A stretch of 64,000 bases of DNA, taken from NCBI GenBank assembly GCA_025357915.1, contig JANYLH010000027.1:1-64000 (forward strand), read 5' to 3'. A model generated the notes under the pieces. It did not search any database, was not told the DNA's origin, and worked only from the letters and a program-made list of their open reading frames with translations. This DNA comes from Gammaproteobacteria bacterium. GTDB taxonomy: Bacteria > Pseudomonadota > Gammaproteobacteria > Steroidobacterales > Steroidobacteraceae. Positions 39,838 to 49,985 of this stretch are shown here, one piece after another. The position numbers and the translations under genes are program-made. How positions within the stretch are numbered: position 1 is the stretch's first letter; each line of letters begins with the position of its first letter.

Positions 39838-41183
39838 CGCATCGTCACCAGTTCTTCCGCCGCGGTGGGATGGATTGCCACTGTGTCGTCGAGGTCGCGC
39901 TTGGTGGCGCCCATGCGTATCGCCACGGCGAAGCCCTGCAGCAGTTCGTCGGCACCGGGGCCGATCACGTGGATGCCGACCACGCGTTCTTCCGCGCCGG
40001 CCGTGACCAATTTCATCATCGTCCTGGGCCGCTGCGTGGTGATCGCGTGGTAAAGCGGCACGAACCGGCTGGTATAGACCTTCACGGCAGCGCCGAACTG
40101 GTGACGTGCGGCCGCTTCGCTCAGGCCCACGGTACCGATGGGCGGGTGGCTGAAGATCACGGTGGGAATGTTGTCGTAGTCGAGCCGGCGTTCGTTCTGG
40201 CCGCCGAACACCCGATCGGCGAGCCGCCGTCCAGCGGCGATCGCCACCGGCGTCAGCTGCGCACGGCCGGCCACATCGCCGATCGCGTATACGCCGGATA
40301 CATTGGTTTCCTGAAACGCATCGGTGCGCACGAAACCCATGGAGTCGCGCACGATCCGCAGGTTCTTCAGGCCGAGGTCGCCGACCGCCGCGAGACGTCC
40401 GATTGCCCACAGTACACAGTCGAAGGGCCCAAGGTGCCGCCCGTCCGCGAGCTCGAGCCGCAACTGCCCGGCGGCGTCGCGACGGAGGGCGGTGGGCGTG
40501 GCCTGGGTGACGAGCTCCACGCCCTCGTCGCGCATGATTTCGGCCAGCTGTTCGCCCAGGAAAGGCTCGAAGGTCCTGAGCAAACGCTCACCGCGCGCCA
40601 CCAGCGTGGTGTGCGAGCCGAGCGCGGAGAACACGCCCGCCAGCTCCACCGCGACGTAGCCGCTGCCGACGATGGCGACCCCCGCCGGGCGCGCCGGCAG
40701 TTCGAAGAAGCCGTCTGAGGTGATGCCGAGTTCGGCGCCGGGAATGGCCGGGACCAGCGGATGTCCACCCGTGGCGATTACGATGTGCGGCGCGCGGTAT
40801 TCACGCCCGCCCGCGGCCACGCTCTGGGACGCCGTGAGCTGGGCCCGCTCGCGCAACAGCGTCACGCCGCGCTTTTCGAGGTTGGCGAGGTAGATGCCGT
40901 TGAGCCGCGCCACGTAGGCGTCACGCCGCGCCTTGAGCTGCGCCCAGTCGTGCCCCTGGAGCGCCAGATCGAAGCCGTAGTCGCGCGCGTCGTGGGCCGC
41001 GTGGGCGAGCTGCGCGGCATGCCACATGACTTTCTTGGGAACGCAGCCCACATTGACGCAGGTGCCGCCCAGCCGGTGCGATTCGATCACCATGGCGCGC
41101 GCGCCGTGCTCGGCCGCCCGCTGCGCGCAGGCGAGGCCCCCGCTGCCCCCGCCGATGACGATCAGGTCGTAGTCCATTGCCAT
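39834..41183 (-). CDS. gor: Glutathione-disulfide reductase
   Basis: A 449-residue flavoenzyme from ATG 41183 (41177 also possible). [24 protein letters not shown] binds [19 protein letters not shown] is the redox-active disulfide, [24 protein letters not shown] binds [22 protein letters not shown] is the second FAD motif and [15 protein letters not shown] carries the catalytic His-Glu near the C-terminus. Maintains reduced glutathione in the cytosol. It diverges from the oligopeptidase gene with about 76 bases between starts. Confidence 0.95.
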   Translation of the reverse strand: MAMDYDLIVIGGGSGGLACAQRAAEHGARAMVIESHRLGGTCVNVGCVPKKVMWHAAQLAHAAHDARDYGFDLALQGHDWAQLKARRDAYVARLNGIYLANLEKRGVTLLRERAQLTASQSVAAGGREYRAPHIVIATGGHPLVPAIPGAELGITSDGFFELPARPAGVAIVGSGYVAVELAGVFSALGSHTTLVARGERLLRTFEPFLGEQLAEIMRDEGVELVTQATPTALRRDAAGQLRLELADGRHLGPFDCVLWAIGRLAAVGDLGLKNLRIVRDSMGFVRTDAFQETNVSGVYAIGDVAGRAQLTPVAIAAGRRLADRVFGGQNERRLDYDNIPTVIFSHPPIGTVGLSEAAARHQFGAAVKVYTSRFVPLYHAITTQRPRTMMKLVTAGAEERVVGIHVIGPGADELLQGFAVAIRMGATKRDLDDTVAIHPTAAEELVTMR

Positions 41184-41259
41184 GTTCTGCCGTGTTCCCT
41201 GTGTGCCAGAATTTTGGGTGGATATTCCCATGCCGCCCCGGCTCTGGCAGTCTAGCCGT

Positions 41260-43296
41260 ATGTCACCCGCCAACCCGCTGCTCACCGACAGCACCCTGCC
41301 GCGCTTTGCCGACATACGCCCGGAGCACGTCGAGCCGGCGATCCGCGAGCTGCTTGATCATTGCCGCGCGCGCCTGGCGGTCATCGCTGCCCTGCCGCAC
41401 CCGACCTTTGCCACGGTGGTCGTGCCGCTCGAACAGCTCCGTCACCGCCTGGCCCGGGCCTGGTCGCCCGTCAGCCATCTTAACGCCGTGATGAACACCG
41501 AGGCGCTGCGCGCGGCGCACAACGCCTGCCTGCCGCTGCTTTCGGAGTATTACACCGATCTGTCGCAGAGCGAACCGCTGTACCACGCCTACCAGTATAT
41601 CCGCCAGCACGAGGCGGCGAAGCTCGACGCGGTGCAGCTCGCGGTGCTGGACCGGGCGTTGCGTGATTTCCGCCTCGCGGGGGTGGCGCTCGACGCGGCG
41701 CGCAAGGGGCGCTTCAAGGCGGTCATGAGCGAGCTGGCGCAGTTGCAGGCGAAATTCGAGGAACAGGTGCTCGATGCCACCAATGCCTGGTCGCACACCG
41801 TGACCGATGGCGCGCAGCTCGCCGGCGTGAACGCCGGTATCGTCGCGCAGGCGTCGCGGCGCGCGCAGCAGCAGGGCGTCGCGGGCTGGGTGCTGGGGCT
41901 CGACCAGCCCACCTACGTCGCGGTGGTCACCGACGCCGAGTCGGCCGAACTGCGCCGCGTGTTCTACGAGGCCTGGTGTACGCGCGCTTCCGACCGCGGG
42001 CCGACGGCAGGGCGGTTCGACAACACGCCAGTGGTCGAGGATATTCTCCGGCTGCGCCACGAGGCGGCGCGGCTGCTCGATTTCCCGTCCTACGCCGAAT
42101 ATGCGCTGGCCGATCGCATGGCGCACACCGTATCCGAAGTCACCGCGTTCCTGCGGCAGCTCGCGGCGGCCGCGCGGGAGCGCGCGGTCGCCGAACTGGC
42201 CGAGCTCGAGGCCCACGCCGGCCGGCCGCTCGAGGCCTGGGACATCACTTATTATTCCGAACGCCTGCAGGAAAGCCGTTTCCAGGTTTCGCAGGAAGAG
42301 TTGCGCGAATACCTGCCGCTGCCGCGCGTACTGGCGAGCCTGTTCGAGGTGGCTGAGCGCCTGTACGGCGTGCGGCTGGCCGAGCGGGCGGGCGTGGCCG
42401 TATGGCATCCGGACGTGCGATTCTTCGAAGTGCAGTCGGCGGCTGGCGTGCCGCTCGCCAGCTTCTATCTCGACGCCTATGCGCGCGCCGACAAGCGCAG
42501 CGGTGCGTGGATGGACGACTGCGTCGGCCGCATGCAGCTCGGGGGCGAAGTCACGCTGCCGGTCGCCTACCTGGTGTGTAATTCGCTGCCGCCGCAGGAT
42601 GGCCGGCCAGCGCTCCTGACGCACGACGACGTCGTGACGCTGTTTCACGAGTTTGGTCATGGCCTGCATCACATGCTGACGCGCGTGGGTTATCCCAGTA
42701 TCGCCGGCATCAACGGCGTGGCCTGGGATGCGGTCGAGCTGCCCAGCCAGTTCATGGAGAACTACGCCTGGCTGCCCGAGGTGCTCGCGCGCAGCGGCGC
42801 CCACGCCCGCAGTGGCGAGCCGATACCGGAAGCCAAGCTTCGCCAGCTCATCGCCACCCGCAGTTTCCAGGCGGGGCTCCATACGCTCCGCCAGGTGGAA
42901 TTCGCGCTGTTCGACATGCGCGTCCACGCCGAGTACGACCCGGCCCGCGGCTCGCGGCTCTATACGCTGCTGGCCGAAGTGCGCGGCGAAGTGGCGGTGA
43001 CGCGCATCCCGGAGTGGAACCGCTATCCGCACAGCTTCACGCACATCTTCGCGGGCGGTTACGCCGCCGGTTACTACAGCTACAAGTGGGCCGAAGTTCT
43101 GGCTGCCGACGCCTTCGCGGCCTTTCTTGGCCACGGCGCCTTCGACCGCGCGATCGCCGGCCGTTTCCTCGAGTGCATTCTCGCGCGCGGCGGGAGCCGC
43201 GACGCGCTCGAGGCCTTCATCGAATTCCGCGGGCGCAAGCCCGAGATCGGCCCGCTGCTCGAACTGCACGGCATCGCCCGGCCCAGGGCCGCCTAG
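41260..43296 (+). CDS. prlC: Oligopeptidase A (M3 family)
   Basis: A 678-residue protein from ATG 41260: [28 protein letters not shown] is the usual OpdA start (N-P-L-L...L-P-x-F-x-x-I-x-P-E-H-V-x-P-A-I). The zinc motif is HEFGH in [18 protein letters not shown], followed by [20 protein letters not shown] with the third ligand region. [28 protein letters not shown] near the end is also conserved. It degrades short peptides, including cleaved signal peptides, in the cytosol. Confidence 0.95.
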   Translation: MSPANPLLTDSTLPRFADIRPEHVEPAIRELLDHCRARLAVIAALPHPTFATVVVPLEQLRHRLARAWSPVSHLNAVMNTEALRAAHNACLPLLSEYYTDLSQSEPLYHAYQYIRQHEAAKLDAVQLAVLDRALRDFRLAGVALDAARKGRFKAVMSELAQLQAKFEEQVLDATNAWSHTVTDGAQLAGVNAGIVAQASRRAQQQGVAGWVLGLDQPTYVAVVTDAESAELRRVFYEAWCTRASDRGPTAGRFDNTPVVEDILRLRHEAARLLDFPSYAEYALADRMAHTVSEVTAFLRQLAAAARERAVAELAELEAHAGRPLEAWDITYYSERLQESRFQVSQEELREYLPLPRVLASLFEVAERLYGVRLAERAGVAVWHPDVRFFEVQSAAGVPLASFYLDAYARADKRSGAWMDDCVGRMQLGGEVTLPVAYLVCNSLPPQDGRPALLTHDDVVTLFHEFGHGLHHMLTRVGYPSIAGINGVAWDAVELPSQFMENYAWLPEVLARSGAHARSGEPIPEAKLRQLIATRSFQAGLHTLRQVEFALFDMRVHAEYDPARGSRLYTLLAEVRGEVAVTRIPEWNRYPHSFTHIFAGGYAAGYYSYKWAEVLAADAFAAFLGHGAFDRAIAGRFLECILARGGSRDALEAFIEFRGRKPEIGPLLELHGIARPRAA

Positions 43297-43324
43297 GCAA
43301 TCCCGTGAGGGCAGCCGGACTCTA

Positions 43325-44092
43325 GTGCGTATCGCGACCTGGAACGTCAATTCGCTCCGCGTGCGCTTGCCGCAGCTGCTCGAGTGGCTGGCTACCGCCG
43401 AAGTCGACGTGGTCGCCCTGCAGGAGACCAAACTCACCGACGACGCGTTCCCGGCCGCGGAACTCCTGGCCGCCGGTTACCACAGCGTTTACAGCGGACA
43501 GAAGACCTACAACGGCGTCGCCATGCTCGCACGCACCGGGCTCGCCGACGTGGTGCGCGACATACCCGGGTACGACGACCCGCAGCGGCGGGTGCTGGCG
43601 GCGAGCGTGGGTGGCGTGCGCGTGATCGACCTGTACGTACCCAACGGCCAGAGCGTCGGTTCGGACAAATTCCTCTACAAGCTCGGCTGGCTGCGCAGCT
43701 TGCGCGCCTGGCTGCGCCAGGAGCTGGCCGCCCACCCGCGGTTGCTGGTGCTCGGCGATTTCAACATCGCGCCCGAGGATCGCGACGTGCACGACCCGGC
43801 GGCCTGGGCGGGCTCGGTGCACGTCAGCGCAGAGGAGCGCGAGGCGCTGCGCGCCACGCTGGCACTCGGCCTGGTCGACGTGTTCCGGAAATTCGAGCAG
43901 CCGCCGCAGACCTTCAGCTGGTGGGATTACCGCGCCGGCGCATTCCGCCGCAATAACGGCCTGCGCATCGACCTGCTGCTGGCTTCGCCGGCGCTGGCCG
44001 CGTGCTGCAGCGCCTGCAGCATCGACGCCGCGCCGCGCCGCGCCGAGCGCGCTTCCGACCATGCGCCGGTCATCGGCACGTTTGACATATAG
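43325..44092 (+). CDS. xthA: Exonuclease III
   Basis: A 255-residue protein from GTG 43325: [35 protein letters not shown] (metal-binding Glu), [29 protein letters not shown] and [12 protein letters not shown] (catalytic Asp-His). These are the motifs of the ExoIII family of AP endonucleases/3' exonucleases in base-excision repair. It lies 28 bases after oligopeptidase A and may be cotranscribed. Confidence 0.95.
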   Translation: MRIATWNVNSLRVRLPQLLEWLATAEVDVVALQETKLTDDAFPAAELLAAGYHSVYSGQKTYNGVAMLARTGLADVVRDIPGYDDPQRRVLAASVGGVRVIDLYVPNGQSVGSDKFLYKLGWLRSLRAWLRQELAAHPRLLVLGDFNIAPEDRDVHDPAAWAGSVHVSAEEREALRATLALGLVDVFRKFEQPPQTFSWWDYRAGAFRRNNGLRIDLLLASPALAACCSACSIDAAPRRAERASDHAPVIGTFDI

Positions 44093-44165
44093 GCCGGCCG
44101 GCGCCGGAGAACTGTGCGGCAGATCGCTGGAACGCCTCCGCACACTGACCTACACTGTCCGTCCA

Positions 44166-45218
44166 ATGGCATTTGCGGCAAGCGAGCGGCCTGCCAAGCC
44201 GCGGATGAATCCTGGCATGGTCAATATCCGGCGCAGTGACTTCGACATCACCAATACGGTGCGCGTCAGTTCGCCCGCGGCCGTGCTGCAGGCCATCGAG
44301 CAGTTGTTCGCCAGCACCTGGCCCGGGGCCCCGACCGAACCCCTGCGTCGCGCCATCGGCCAGTTCGACGACATGTTTTCCGGCCGCGTGCCTGGTTACG
44401 CGGGCGTCGACACGCTCTATCACGATCGCCAGCACACGCTCGATGTGACGCTCACCATGGCGCGCATCTGCGCCGGTTACGAACGCCAGGTCGAGCCGCT
44501 GTGGAAACTCGGCGCCGAACGCGCCATCGCCGGCGTGATCATGGCGCTGTTCCATGACGTCGGGTACCTGCGCCGCAGCAGCGACACGGCGCAACGGAAC
44601 GGTGCCGAGTTCACACGTACGCACGTGTCGCGCGGCATCGAATTCCTGCGCGGCTACCTGCCGCACCTGGGCCTGGAGCAATGGGTTGGGCCCGCGAGCC
44701 AGATCCTGCATTTCACCGGTTACGAAAAGCCCTTCGGCGAACTGGTGCTCGAAGACGCGCGCGACGTGCGGCTCGGCCACCTGCTGGGCACCTCCGACAT
44801 GATCACGCAGATGGCGGATCGCTGTTATCTCGAGAAGTGCCGCGACCGCCTGTACCCCGAGTTCGTGCTGGCCGGCATGGCGTTGCCGTTCGCCAATGCC
44901 AGCGCCGAGCAGGTGCGCTACGCCTCGGGCCTCGATCTGCTGCGGCAGACCCCGCAATTCGCCAGCGAAACGCGCCGCCAGCGGCTGGACGGTGAATTCA
45001 ACCGCGCCTACCGCTATCTCGAGATCCTGTTCGACGGCCGCAACCCGTACATGGAATCGATCGAGCGGAACCTGAAATTCCTCGAGCAGGTACTGCGCAG
45101 CGAGAGCTGGCGCATGCTGCGCCGCAACCCGCCGCTGTACGCCGCCAGCCCGAACACGCTGGCCGAGGTACGCGGGCAGATGCTCGGCTACTTCAAGCGG
45201 GCGTGGCTGCGCGACTGA
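44166..45218 (+). CDS. HD-domain phosphohydrolase-like protein
   Basis: A 350-residue protein. YHDRQHTLDVTLTMARICAG and GVIMALFHDVGYLRRSSDTAQRNGAEFTRTHVSRGIEFLRGYL give the H...HD...H pattern of HD-domain metal-dependent phosphohydrolases; LGHLLGTSDMITQMADRCYLEKCRDRL supplies the final Asp. The first 80 residues have no known domain. It may act on a nucleotide or signal. The ATG at 44166 is used; 44205 and 44217 are also open. It converges with, and overlaps by 26 bases, the carboxypeptidase gene. Confidence 0.82.
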   Translation: MAFAASERPAKPRMNPGMVNIRRSDFDITNTVRVSSPAAVLQAIEQLFASTWPGAPTEPLRRAIGQFDDMFSGRVPGYAGVDTLYHDRQHTLDVTLTMARICAGYERQVEPLWKLGAERAIAGVIMALFHDVGYLRRSSDTAQRNGAEFTRTHVSRGIEFLRGYLPHLGLEQWVGPASQILHFTGYEKPFGELVLEDARDVRLGHLLGTSDMITQMADRCYLEKCRDRLYPEFVLAGMALPFANASAEQVRYASGLDLLRQTPQFASETRRQRLDGEFNRAYRYLEILFDGRNPYMESIERNLKFLEQVLRSESWRMLRRNPPLYAASPNTLAEVRGQMLGYFKRAWLRD

Positions 45219-45960
45219 GCGCGGTGGCCGCCAGCGCCGCGCCGGGCGGCGCGGCCACCGCGGCCACATAGCGCTCGTGCAGTTGCGACAGGTGTGCGGC
45301 CACGGCCGCGCCACCAGCCAGATCCGCGCCTGCCAGCGCTGCGCGCAACAGCTCCACGGTCAGCGCCGCCAGCGCCGGTTCCGCTACTGGTGCGAAGCTC
45401 AGGTGCCAGGGTTCCGGCTGCACGCCGCCGCGGTCGCGGTCGTACGGGAAAAAGAAGCCGTAGTCGTGGGCGTGAGCCGCCAGCCAGGCTGACAGCCGCG
45501 CAAAACGTCCGCTCGCGGCGTAGTCGCCGCCCAGCAGTTCGACGCGGGCGCCGGGTGGGAGCTGGCGCAGATCGATCACGTCGCAATCACTCCCCCAGTG
45601 ATGGCGACTCGCGCCCGGCAGCGCTGACCACACCAGGATCGCCGCGACGCGCTGCGCTTCGTCCAGGTCGGCAGCGCGGAGCGGGCGGTGGTCCGCGTCC
45701 AGGAGCGTTCGCTCCCCGCGGAACTTGCCGTTCCAGATGAGCAGCTGCCGGTCGAAGTCGCGAAACCCGGAAACCGGCTGCAGGTCAATGCCGTCGCGGG
45801 CGGCAGCGGCGCGCATCGCCAGGAACGCGGCGGCCGCTTCGGGGTGCAGTTCACAGCCCATTCCGGGTACCTCCCGCACGTGAGTACGGGCCCTGCCTGT
45901 CAGCTCAAGCGGTGAAAGTGCGGTGGCGTGCGGCGCGGAATTGGCGGTTTGGGCGTTCAT
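45193..45960 (-). CDS. D-alanyl-D-alanine carboxypeptidase, VanY/M15B family
   Basis: A 255-residue protein from ATG 45960. PVSGFRDFDRQLLIWNGKFRGE, SRHHWGSDCDVIDL (zinc-binding S-x-H-x-x-G-x-x-x-D) and QPEPWHLSFAP (third ligand E-P-W-H) are the LAS-family metallopeptidase motifs of VanY-type enzymes. No signal peptide is obvious: the N-terminus (MNAQTANSAPHATALSPLE) is polar, so it may be cytoplasmic or exported by another route. It would trim peptidoglycan stem peptides or recycle muropeptides. The start is 36 bases from the divergent GGDEF/EAL gene. Confidence 0.88.
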   Translation of the reverse strand: MNAQTANSAPHATALSPLELTGRARTHVREVPGMGCELHPEAAAAFLAMRAAAARDGIDLQPVSGFRDFDRQLLIWNGKFRGERTLLDADHRPLRAADLDEAQRVAAILVWSALPGASRHHWGSDCDVIDLRQLPPGARVELLGGDYAASGRFARLSAWLAAHAHDYGFFFPYDRDRGGVQPEPWHLSFAPVAEPALAALTVELLRAALAGADLAGGAAVAAHLSQLHERYVAAVAAPPGAALAATALSRAATPA

Positions 45961-45996
45961 CGGGCATGATTCTAAGCTGCCTGACAGGGGGTACGT

Positions 45997-48057
45997 GTGC
46001 GGAGTCCGCGGTATTTCAGCCGACATGTTGCGGCCCCGGCGCTGGGCCTGGCCCTGTGCGGCTGGGTCGCCATTGCCCTGATCCGGCACCAGGTGCCGAC
46101 CGGGCTGATCTGGCTGGCGGGACTGCTGACGCTGATCGGAGCCGCCGCCGCCGCCGTCTGGTCCTGGACCGAGCGGCAGCGCCTGCAGGTTGGTGTGCAG
46201 CGGCTCATCGGCGTGGCCGAGCGCCTGGGGCGCGGCGAATTTACGCAGCCCGTCGAGGTCGGCCTGGACGGGCACCTCGGGCGCCTGCAACAGGCCTTCG
46301 AGAGCACCCGCGCGGCGCTCAACGACACCACCTACAGCCGTGACTACCTGCACAGCGTGCTCAACAGCATGAGCGACAGCGTGTTCGTGGCTGCGCCCGA
46401 CGGCACGATCCGCATCGTCAATGATGCGGCGCTGCGCATGACCGGGTACCCGTCCGGGGAGCTGATCGGCATGCGGGTCGCGGCGCTCCTCGCTGCGGCG
46501 GTCGAGGGTGGTGGTGATCCGCTGGCGGCGGCACGCGAGGCGGGCGAGACCGTGCTGCGGACCCGCGCCGGCCAGACCATTCCGGTCTCATTCGTGGCCT
46601 CGACCGTCGACAGCGTCAACGCGCAGTTTGCCGGCGACATCTACGTGGCGCGCGACATCACCGAACGCAAGCGGGCGGAGCGGCGCATCCGCTACCTGGC
46701 CCGTTACGACGCGCTCACCAAGATTCCGAACCGGATGCAGTTCCAGCATCTGCTGCAGCAGGCGATTGCGCGCGCGCGGCGTGTCGGGCAGGGCGTGGCG
46801 CTGCTGTACATCGACATGGACCGTTTCAAGGAAGTGAACGATACCTTCGGACACGCTTCGGGTGACCGCGTGCTCGAGGTGCTGACCGAACGCCTGACGC
46901 GGGTGCTGAGCAGCGAGGCCGTGCTCGGGCGCCTGGCCGGGGATGAATTCGCGTTGTTCGTCGACGGCATGAGCAGCAATGCCGACGAGGCGGGTGAGCA
47001 GGTGTCGCAGCTGGCGCGCACCGTGCTGGACGCCGCGGGCGCGGCCTTTCACATCAACCAGCAGGAAGTGTTCCTGACGGTGAGCATCGGCGTTGCCTTC
47101 TGCCCGCGCGATGCCGACAACGTGATCGACCTGATCCGCAATGCCGACGCCGCCATGTATTACTCCAAGCAGAATGGCGGCAACACCTTCGCCTTCTACT
47201 CGCAGGAGATGAACGCGGCCGCGGTCGAACGGCTGATGCTCAGGAGCAAGCTGCGGCGCGCGGTGGAGCGCGACGAGTTCGTGGTCCACTACCAGCCGAA
47301 GGTCGACCTGCGCGATGGCCGCATCGTTGGCGCCGAAGCGCTGCTGCGCTGGCGGCTGCCCGGGCACGGCGATATTCCGCCGTCGCAGTTCATTCCCATG
47401 GCCGAGGAGAACAACCTCATCAGCCTGATCGGCGAATGGGTGCTCGAGCGCGTCTGCCTCGACCTGAACCTGCTGCGCAGCAAAGTCGGCGATCCGGGCC
47501 GGATAGCGCTCAACCTGTCGCTCAAGCAGCTGCGGCACGCCGGATTCATCCTCAATTGCCGCTCGCTGTTCGAGCGGCACAACGTGCCGCCGCAGAGCCT
47601 GGAGCTCGAGATTACCGAATCGACCCTGATGGCCGATCCGCGCCGCACGGTAGAACTGCTGACACAGCTCGCGGCGATGGGGCTGCACCTGTCGATCGAC
47701 GACTTTGGCACCGGCTATTCTTCGCTCTCGGCGCTCCAGCAGTTTCCGATCGGCACCCTCAAGATAGACCAGTCCTTCGTGCGCGATCTGGCCGATGACC
47801 CGGCCGATGCTACACTGGTGCGAACGATCATCGACATGGGGCATGGATTGGGGCTGCAGGTGGTTGCCGAGGGGGTCGAGCGCGCCAACCAGGTCTTGCC
47901 GCTGCGCATGTGGGGCTGCGACATTGCCCAGGGCAGGCTGTTCGGTGAAGCGGTCGCCATCGAAGAGCTGCTGGAACAGCTCCAGGCACAGCAGGCTGGC
48001 CTGCCGGCCTTTGCCGCGTTGATCGCCGCCCAGTCCGGCCATGCCCTGAGCGCCTGA
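45997..48057 (+). CDS. PAS-GGDEF-EAL cyclic-di-GMP signalling protein
   Basis: A 686-residue protein from GTG 45997. Two helices (LGLALCGWVAIALI and LIWLAGLLTLIGAAAAAVWSW), a HAMP-like segment to about residue 105, a PAS domain (YLHSVLNSMSDSVFVAAPDGTIRIVNDAALRMTGY), GGDEF (residues 314-318 read AGDEF) and EAL (447-449 in GAEALLRWR). A-G-D-E-F is a permitted variant of the cyclase active site; the EAL domain keeps ITEST and DDFGTGYSS, so phosphodiesterase activity is likely. It adjusts cyclic-di-GMP from the inner membrane. Another GGDEF gene follows 10 bases later. Confidence 0.93.
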   Translation: MRSPRYFSRHVAAPALGLALCGWVAIALIRHQVPTGLIWLAGLLTLIGAAAAAVWSWTERQRLQVGVQRLIGVAERLGRGEFTQPVEVGLDGHLGRLQQAFESTRAALNDTTYSRDYLHSVLNSMSDSVFVAAPDGTIRIVNDAALRMTGYPSGELIGMRVAALLAAAVEGGGDPLAAAREAGETVLRTRAGQTIPVSFVASTVDSVNAQFAGDIYVARDITERKRAERRIRYLARYDALTKIPNRMQFQHLLQQAIARARRVGQGVALLYIDMDRFKEVNDTFGHASGDRVLEVLTERLTRVLSSEAVLGRLAGDEFALFVDGMSSNADEAGEQVSQLARTVLDAAGAAFHINQQEVFLTVSIGVAFCPRDADNVIDLIRNADAAMYYSKQNGGNTFAFYSQEMNAAAVERLMLRSKLRRAVERDEFVVHYQPKVDLRDGRIVGAEALLRWRLPGHGDIPPSQFIPMAEENNLISLIGEWVLERVCLDLNLLRSKVGDPGRIALNLSLKQLRHAGFILNCRSLFERHNVPPQSLELEITESTLMADPRRTVELLTQLAAMGLHLSIDDFGTGYSSLSALQQFPIGTLKIDQSFVRDLADDPADATLVRTIIDMGHGLGLQVVAEGVERANQVLPLRMWGCDIAQGRLFGEAVAIEELLEQLQAQQAGLPAFAALIAAQSGHALSA

Positions 48058-48067
48058 CGGAACAGCG

Positions 48068-49084
48068 ATGCGTTACCGCGAAAACCGCGACCAGACCGCC
48101 GAACTGCTGCGCATGGTGCTGCCGCTGATGTCGCGCCATGCCGCCGGCTTTCATCCGCTGAGTTTCGCGGTCTGGTATGAGTACGCCGCCGGCACCAACC
48201 AGCCACTGAAGGCGGCGGTCGACGCGCGCGTTGCGGCCGCCGTGCGGCTCACCGATGCGGATATTGAGGAATTATTCGATCGTCACGTGGCGATGCGTGA
48301 CATCGAGTCCTCGATGCGCGTGCGGGCGCGCATCCAGGAAGTGGTCGAGCAGGTTACCGAGAGCACGGCCAGGGCGAGCGAAGCAGTGGGCCGCTATAAC
48401 GACGGACTGAGCGATTACCAGCAGCAACTGAAGCGGGACGTCGACAAGGCTGCGATTACCCAGGTGGTGATGGCTCTGCTCGTAGACACCGATCGGGTGC
48501 GCTCGCGCACCAGCGACCTGCAGCAGAATCTGGCGACCAATTCGCAGGCGGCGCGCCGCCTGCAGGGCGAGCTGGAAATCGCCCAGGGGCAGGCGCAGGT
48601 TGATCCGCTCACGGGCCTGCTCAATCTGCGCGGCCTGACATGCCAGGTGCGCGACAGCTATCCGTCCGGCCTGCCCGCAGGCGCCCTGCTGCACCTCGGG
48701 GTCGATGCCTTCGCGATCGTGGGCGATACGCTGGGCCATCTGCTGGCCGATCGGGTGCTCGCGGCGATCGGCCAGGTCATCAGCAACGGCGCCGGGCAGG
48801 GGTCGCTCCTGGCCCGCAGCGGGAGCGAAGATTTCCTGCTGTTGCTGCCAGATCGTACAGCCGCCGAGGCACTGGCGCAGGCCGAACGCATCCGCGTCAG
48901 CGTGGAGCGTTGCCGCGTGCGTCGCCAGGACAGCGAGACCGCGGTCGCGACGGTGACCGTGTCGATTGGCGCGGTCATGCTGAGCGGCGGCGAGACACTG
49001 GCGGCCTCGATCGAGCGCGCCGATCAGGCGTTGCGACGTTGCAGGCAGGAAGGCGGCAATCGCATCACGGTGGGCGGGGACTGA
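48068..49084 (+). CDS. Degenerate GGDEF-domain protein
   Basis: A 338-residue soluble protein. Residues 1-170 are helical (AELLRMVLPLMSRHAAGFHPLSFAVWYEY... to a coiled-coil-like DLQQNLATNSQAARRLQGELEIAQ). The GGDEF fold follows from DPLTGLLNLRGL, but the active-site turn reads GSEDF at residues 252-256 instead of GGDEF, and the usual substrate-binding stretch differs. It is therefore probably not a cyclase, though it could bind GTP or c-di-GMP. The N-terminal half matches a group of diguanylate cyclases with a YedQ/DgcB-like helical sensor. Likely cotranscribed with the preceding PAS-GGDEF-EAL gene. Confidence 0.85.
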   Translation: MRYRENRDQTAELLRMVLPLMSRHAAGFHPLSFAVWYEYAAGTNQPLKAAVDARVAAAVRLTDADIEELFDRHVAMRDIESSMRVRARIQEVVEQVTESTARASEAVGRYNDGLSDYQQQLKRDVDKAAITQVVMALLVDTDRVRSRTSDLQQNLATNSQAARRLQGELEIAQGQAQVDPLTGLLNLRGLTCQVRDSYPSGLPAGALLHLGVDAFAIVGDTLGHLLADRVLAAIGQVISNGAGQGSLLARSGSEDFLLLLPDRTAAEALAQAERIRVSVERCRVRRQDSETAVATVTVSIGAVMLSGGETLAASIERADQALRRCRQEGGNRITVGGD

Positions 49085-49101
49085 CGGCGTTGCGGCGGCC
49101 G

Positions 49102-49659
49102 CTAGCCGGGCCGTCGCCACTCGCGGTTCAGCAGCCCGTACACGTTGACGTCGGCCGGTTCGCCCTTGGTGAGCCAGCGTTCACGCAGCCGGCCTTCCCG
49201 GGCAAAGCCCAGACGCTCCAGCAACAGTGACGAGCGCGGGTTGCGCGGATCCACTTCGGCTTCCAGACGGCGCAGGTTCAGCTCGCCGAACGCGCAAGCG
49301 GCCAGGGCGCGCAGCGCTTCCTGCATGTAGCCCTGGCCCCAGTGCGCACGGCCCAGCACGTAGCCGAGTTCCGCGCGAGCACTGGCTTCGTCATGGCGGA
49401 ACAGCAGGCAGCTGCCGATCGCCGCCCCGGACTGCTTCTCCAGTACGGCGAACTGCAGCGCCGCGCCCGTGGCCTGCAGCGCGCTCATGCGTGCATACCA
49501 GTTGCGGGCGTCCTCGAGGCTGCGCCAGCTCGGGTACGGCAGGTAGCGCGTCACCGCGTCGTCGCCGTTGACGACCAGGAGCGAGGGCAGATCGGCCTCG
49601 GTCACGAGGCGCGTCACGAGGCGCGCAGACTCCAGCGCATGAGCGAGCCGCAGTGGCAC
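49102..49659 (-). CDS. RimJ/RimL-type GNAT acetyltransferase
   Basis: A 185-residue protein: LESARLVTRLVTEADLPSLLVVNGDD at the start, AELGYVLGRAHWGQGYMQEALRALAACAFGELNLRRLEAEVDPRNPRSSLLLERLGFAREGRLRERW in the core. The acetyl-CoA loop (R-A-H-W-G-Q-G-Y-M) and N-x-R-S-x-x-L-L-E-R-L-G-F-x-x-E-G are the RimJ/RimL signature. It acetylates a protein N-terminus or small molecule. It shares one base with the preceding GNAT gene. Confidence 0.9.
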   Translation of the reverse strand: MPLRLAHALESARLVTRLVTEADLPSLLVVNGDDAVTRYLPYPSWRSLEDARNWYARMSALQATGAALQFAVLEKQSGAAIGSCLLFRHDEASARAELGYVLGRAHWGQGYMQEALRALAACAFGELNLRRLEAEVDPRNPRSSLLLERLGFAREGRLRERWLTKGEPADVNVYGLLNREWRRPG

Positions 49660-49985
49660 TACAGCAGCCGCTTGAGCTTCGGGCCCGCGCAGGTGAAGCC
49701 GTTCTGCTCGTAGAAATGCCGTACCCCGCGCCAGCGCTCCGCCTCCGGCGCAGTCACGTCGATACGGCGCCAGCCGCGCTGCTGGCCGTGGCTCACCGCC
49801 GCGCTGATCAGGCTGACGCCGATGTGCCGGTCGCCCAGTTGCCGCTGCAGGTCGGAGAGTGCGCCGACGTCGAGCGCGCCCGCCTCCTCGCCTTCTTCTC
49901 CCAGCTCTTTCAGCAACGCGCCGACCAGGCGGAACACCACGGGCAGGTCGTCGGCGCCGGCCCTCCTGATCTCAAAGGCGCTCAT
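49659..49985 (-). CDS. Short GNAT-family protein, probably internally deleted
   Basis: A 108-residue protein. The N-terminus (FEIRRAGADDLPVVFRLVGALLKELGEE) and C-terminus (GWRRIDVTAPEAERWRGVRHFYEQNGFTCAGPKLKRLL) match a common GNAT type of about 150 residues, but the central strands that carry the substrate site are missing. DRHIGVSLISAAVSHGQQRG is a remnant of the acetyl-CoA motif. An in-frame internal deletion explains this; activity is doubtful. Overlaps the GFA gene by 14 bases and the RimJ-type gene by one base. Confidence 0.6.
   Translation of the reverse strand: MSAFEIRRAGADDLPVVFRLVGALLKELGEEGEEAGALDVGALSDLQRQLGDRHIGVSLISAAVSHGQQRGWRRIDVTAPEAERWRGVRHFYEQNGFTCAGPKLKRLL

Noticed and set aside
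41263-43437. A 724-codon open frame on the minus strand
   Set aside because: Antisense to oligopeptidase A, which has the HEFGH motif and a full family length. The minus frame has no recognisable domain.
46588-48042. A 484-codon open frame on the minus strand
   Set aside because: Antisense to the PAS-GGDEF-EAL gene; no motifs and shadow-like composition.
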